From: Monoplex corrugatus
Lineage: Eukaryota > Mollusca > Gastropoda > Littorinimorpha > Ranellidae
Length of the DNA stretch: 64,000 nt
Assembly (NCBI GenBank): GCA_030674185.1
Contig: JAPXFY010000016.1
Span: forward strand, 49,475,250-49,539,249
Direction: 5' to 3'
Below the pieces are notes generated by a model. It worked only from the letters and a program-made list of their open reading frames with translations, searched no databases and had not been told where the DNA came from. Positions 60,445 to 64,000 of the stretch are shown one piece after another (position 1 is the first letter of the stretch; every line of letters begins with the position of its first letter). The position numbers were made by a program, and so were the translations under genes.

Positions 60445-60576
60445 TTATTCAGCATTATCCTTTAACACAGCAAATGCCTCTGGCACTTCCAATTCACCAC
60501 AGTCAGCTATCTCCACATCTTTCTCTGGTTTATCACGAGCAGTAGTCTTGGAGTTCTCGATCATCCGCACCACATC
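60445..60576 (-). CDS. Last coding exon of an unidentified gene
   Basis: 43 codons follow the acceptor gatttacag without a stop until TAA at 60445-60447. The peptide starts DVVRMIENSKTTARDKPEKD and ends EAFAVLKDNAE. Its charged composition and codon choice look coding, unlike nearby frames. AATAAA overlaps the stop (60444-60449). I do not recognise the protein. Upstream exons are not seen and probably lie to the right of the window. It is tail-to-tail with PTCD2. Confidence 0.65.
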   Translation of the reverse strand, partial: DVVRMIENSKTTARDKPEKDVEIADCGELEVPEAFAVLKDNAE

Positions 60577-61009
60577 CTGTAAATCAGTATTTCACATGTC
60601 ATTATTGATATGATTGGAGATAGTGTTCATACTCTACAAAAAAATAATATGTAAAAAGTTAAGTTAAAAAGTAACAAAAACTGAAAAAAGCAACATTATT
60701 AAGTGATACCAAGTCTTTTTACCAACCTAATTTCCAGCATGACCTATCTTGTTCAGCATGTTTTGTACATTTATAAAATCTGCCAATCGGAAATCAACAG
60801 AACATAAGTATCTGAAGCTGACACACTTGCAGTGCATTTCTTGGCTAATGCTCATTTAATCTGCTGCTTCTGCTGTATGTTTTATGCCAGTCTTCAAATG
60901 CCATACATCCAGTTTGAGCGGAGTCAACAAATGTGACCATTAACAGCAGTGACTGTAATAATAAAAGTATTCTTGTAAGGATGATCGAACTCAGTTTCAT
61001 TTGTGCTCA
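60577..61009. other. Intron of the minus-strand gene, no feature recognised
   Basis: No exon or repeat recognised. Confidence 0.4.
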
Positions 61010-61945
61010 CTTTTTTGTCTGGTCCCACTGTCTGTGCCACCTTAACTCTCTCGCTACGAGCGTTGGGATTTCTCGATCATGTCTCAACAACGCTCGTCTA
61101 CGAGCGTCGGAGAAATCCGACTTGAGTTTTGAAAATTTGCGGGGCTTTCAGTATTTCCGTTAACCGAAACTAATAGCCAGAAATAGATTCTTTGGTCATT
61201 TTTAGCCTCGGTTCAGGCCATGAGGTCACTGTACAACGCAGTTGGTGTGTGGACAGTGCAAAGTTCACGACCCACTATCTCCGCAGCAAAGCAGACGACG
61301 GAAAAGCAAATGGCTGAACAATACTGAACAATTCAGCGCTGTTCAACACAATCTCTTCCTTCAGTGCACGTGGAGTGTGTGCACATCGGATTTTATGAAA
61401 TTTCATTCAAAATGTGACTGTAGGAACTGATGTATTGACCTCACTGTGTATTTTGTAAGACATTTTTCAGCTGAAAATTTGTCTAATTTTACTTGTACCA
61501 TTACTCAGCCACCATGAGGGTTAGACAGTTGAAATTTCAGCATTTTGCACACCAATCTTTTAATATATGACCTGCCAAATTTCATTTGTTTTCATTTGTT
61601 TGTATGAGAATTTTTCTCATGACCTACACAAATGGTGCATATTAGGGGAACAGCAAGGGGCATAATCGTACCTAGTGAGTGAGTTAATGGCCACAGAAGC
61701 TGGAGCAATTTTTACTGTGCTATGACCATGATGATGGGATGATAATCATGATGCTAAGACTGACAGCAGGTGACAGGGCTGTACTATGTGCTTATTATTA
61801 TAGTATATCCTAGCGTCAACCAGGCCCGAGAGACATATATGTGGTACCACAGTGACTAGTAATAACAAAATTTCATTTATATAGCACAAACAGTCCATGT
61901 CAAAAGCATGCTTGCTGAACTGGGATAAGGTCTTGTCTTCATTAA
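61010..61945. repeat. SINE family E copy split by a TTAA element
   Basis: TTTTTTGTCTGGTCCCACTG and TCTGTGCCAC run to 61041. TTAATGGCCACAGAAGC resumes at 61684. The intact arrangement is TCTGCCACAGTAATGGCCAC at 62068-62088. Confidence 0.72.
61042..61687. mobile_element. TTAA-flanked MITE of a second family, 646 bp
   Basis: TTAA at 61042-61045 and 61684-61687. The end CTCTCTCGCTACGAGCG matches the complement of the other end (CTCACTCACTAGGTACG) at 12 of 17 positions. Just inside are nested inverted repeats: ACGAGCGTTGGGATTTCTC, AACGCTCGT, ACGAGCGTCGGAGAAATCC. No transposase is seen. Confidence 0.72.
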
Positions 61946-62049
61946 GTGACAAAACACTGACATAGTGCATGTGTAACTGTTTTTATACTGGCCATCATTT
62001 TTGAAAGATATACCACTGGACAATTTCCTCTCCCCACCCCAAACTTATT

Positions 62050-62605
62050 TTTCTGTCCCATTTTGTCTGCCACAGTAATGGCCACAAAGGCCTTGACATT
62101 TTTTACAATGCTATGACGACGATAAAGAGGATATTAACCCTTTGACTCCTGCACTCTATCCACCAACTGCAAAAACTTAACCCTTTGACCCCGTCACCCT
62201 ATCCACCAGCTTCCCGGAGGAAACTGGTGGATAGGGTGAGGGAGTCAAAGGATAAAGTTTTGCTTTGCTAGCATGGTTAACAACGCAAGATGCTGGTGGA
62301 CAGGATGTGGGAGTCAAAGGATTAATCATGATGCTGTAGAGTTCCTTCTGGGATTGACAAGGTTGTACTCTATGCTTACAATCATAATATATCTTGACAT
62401 CAACCAGGCCTGAGAGATACAGACACCTATGGCGCTGGTCAGAGATTTACGCAACATCCTAAATGACACATCCGTTTAAGTGGATGTGACTCGACTGTGT
62501 GGTCCCAGTCTTCCCAATGGGCTCATAGTAGGACTTATGGGAATTTGAACCACAACTTTCCAGTCCATAGTTCATTGAGCTAACCACTGCACCATGGCAA
62601 CTGGT
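62050..62605 (-). repeat. tRNA-derived SINE family E copy split by a MITE
   Basis: On the minus strand it begins CCATGGTGCAGTGGTTAGCT (A box) and has GTGGTTCAAATTCCC (an excellent B box). The body follows: GGACCACACAGTCGAGTCAC, GCGTAAATCTCTGACC, CCTGGTTGATGTC. The MITE at 62134-62325 interrupts it. Confidence 0.82.
62134..62325. mobile_element. Palindromic MITE (family D), reference copy
   Basis: 192 bp including TTAA at 62134-62137 and 62322-62325. The outer arms pair CCCTTTGACTCCTGCACTC with the complement near 62300-62321. The inner hairpin at 62177-62255 pairs CACCCTATCCACCAGCTTCC with GAAACTGGTGGATAGGGTG. The inner unit is itself preceded by TTAA, as if one copy had landed in another. 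The uninterrupted target resembles GATGATAATCATGATGC at 61738-61754. Confidence 0.88.
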
Positions 62606-63010
62606 TTAAATTTCATTTCTTAGTAATGCTGAATCTTCCTTAACACAGCTGACCTGTCCCTTCCTGTCTCCCTCCTAATGACAATGAACAGCCAGCCCTA
62701 CGACTCATTAGCCTTCAAAGTGATAACTTCAGGTAAAAGGTTGTTTCATAATTCTGAGGTCCTAGGGGAGCGAGGAAGATTTGAAACCTCAACTTTCTTC
62801 TGGGCCAGCATTATGAGGGTGGTGCCATCTCCTCTCCTTCAATGTCTTTATCTTCCCTAATCCTAAACAGGGTCAGGAGCCTATTTGCAGCTGTGTGGAC
62901 TAGCAGCGCTTGCTTAGTTCCCCTTCCTCACCCCAACATCAGACTTGAACTCAACCAGACTGGAAGGTGGGAGTTCTACCTTAAGGCAATCTAGCCTTCA
63001 AGATGGACAC
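62606..63010 (-). repeat. Possible further tRNA-like SINE
   Basis: The minus strand reads GCCTTAAGGTAGAACTCCC, then GTCTGGTTGAGTTCAAGTC, a spacing and B-box-like motif expected of a tRNA-derived head. I find no second copy in the window, so the boundaries are a guess. Confidence 0.4.
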
Positions 63011-63229
63011 TTAAAAAACCCCATAAAATTTATGCATAACATTACGCATGGTCAGTGTTGACATGTTTTCATGTTGTGATAATCTGAAATTTTTCCAAAA
63101 ATATTCAGTTTTCTCCAAATTATTTTCCATGTAATGCAACTACTTTTACAAAAACATTTGCACTTTTCTGCAAATTATTTTGCATTTTGCATGAAGCACA
63201 ACAGCTGTACTAGGCATGTTTTCACCATG

Positions 63230-63490
63230 GGTTGTGTGGCTCAGCTTGACACAGCTGTTGATTGAAATCCAGTATTTTGAGTTTGATCCCAGCTTGCAAC
63301 ATAAAAAAACAAACAAACTGTCCATCTTGAATGTTCCAATCATCTGGTGGTGTTAACTTAGTGCCCTTTCCCAGCCCCCTTCCCAAATTCCCTGCTTTCA
63401 TTTTAAGATTTTGCCAGTAAACAAGCTTAAGGAGTTTGTCACATTATCATGAGCAGATTTGGTAGAACACATATGTAACTGTCTGAGCAT
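63230..63490 (+). repeat. Family C copy with uninterrupted TTAA
   Basis: GAGTTTGATCCCAGCTTGC, CATCTGGTGGTGTTAACTTAG and AAGCTTAAGGAGTTTGTC. This copy shows the family C site in which the MITE at 7077 inserted. Confidence 0.7.
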
Positions 63491-64000
63491 TATGCATCAA
63501 ATCAAATCAAATTAAATCAGAATCTGGACATTTTACACAGGCAGCTGGGGAATATCCTGTCCAATTTTTTTTCAAATCATTTTTATTTTACATCAATAAA
63601 CACAGAAAAGACATCCAAGAAAGTGATAATAAATGATATGCACTGGCTGCATACACTACGAAAGTTTGCATTATGTACAATTAAAACCTGTGTACAGGAT
63701 TTTAACATTAACAAAAAAAGCATTTTCTATAAATAAGATACACAAATTAGAAACAATAATCCAAACCAAGTGACTGCCCACGTTCAAGCAAACAGGAACC
63801 AGAAAAAACATGAAAAAAGAATAAGAACGCGTATTTAATATAACAAGACAAAACAGGAGCAAATTTTCCGCCAACTGGCCTTTGTCAAGCATAAGATCAC
63901 AAACAAACACACACCACGCATTCTTATTCTTTTTGTTGCTGTTGTTTTTTCTGGTTCCTTGAAACAATAAATTAAGAATTTTTACACACTAACACAAAGC
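63491..64000. repeat. Low-copy repeat shared with 11265-11360, plus flank
   Basis: TTCAAGCAAACAGGAACCAG near 63783 and the adjoining A-rich, AC-rich stretch match the region downstream of SORD. The frames read on the minus strand share LVPVC. Class unknown. Confidence 0.45.

Noticed and set aside
1..64000. Bacterial-type defence system, prophage or operon
   Set aside because: The window is intron-rich animal DNA with retroelements. There are no ribosome-binding sites, operons or compact gene strings, and every long frame is a known element or a repeat artefact.

Overview
This window is animal nuclear DNA, most likely from a mollusc and plausibly a marine caenogastropod snail. Its genes are split by many GT-AG introns. 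It holds long minisatellites, GT/CA microsatellites, tRNA-derived SINEs, several LINE fragments, an LTR retrotransposon and TTAA-flanked MITEs. The mollusc call rests on the character of the repeats and on the ortholog sequences, so it is an inference. Nothing here looks bacterial or viral in layout.

Two genes can be rebuilt completely. On the minus strand, nine exons from 36057 down to 12150 encode sorbitol dehydrogenase (SORD, about 349 aa). On the plus strand, nine exons from 36340 to 55189 encode the mitochondrial pentatricopeptide-repeat protein PTCD2 (386 aa). Their start codons face away from each other across 282 bp (36058-36339), which must hold a shared, bidirectional promoter. A last coding exon of a third, unidentified gene lies on the minus strand at 60445-60576, tail-to-tail with PTCD2. 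Its other exons are not recognised here and may lie beyond the right edge.

Layout. 1-5.1 kb: SINE, CA repeat, then a 45-bp and a 37-bp minisatellite (about 4 kb). 5.1-12.1 kb: dispersed repeats, MITEs, an RTE-like LINE relic and the SORD 3' flank. 12.15-36.06 kb: SORD. Its intron 8 holds a Ty3-type LTR element that lacks reverse transcriptase. Its intron 5 is almost wholly minisatellite split by a 5'-truncated LINE. Intron 3 holds another minisatellite. 36.3-55.2 kb: PTCD2. Intron 8 holds a 2.8-kb minisatellite that begins at the exon 8 donor site and carries splice-site-like motifs in every unit. 55.2-64 kb: LINE relic, SINE, a decayed piggyBac-type element, a TIR element, the minus-strand exon, and two copies of one SINE family each interrupted at a TTAA site.

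The two genes have different roles: cytosolic polyol metabolism (SORD) and mitochondrial RNA processing (PTCD2). The sequence links them only through their common promoter. SORD exons 6 and 8 each lack one base relative to the conserved reading frame, while all nine PTCD2 exons are clean. The most notable structures are the splice-site-derived minisatellites, the RT-less LTR element, and a MITE family whose TTAA target can be shown from empty-site copies inside the same window.
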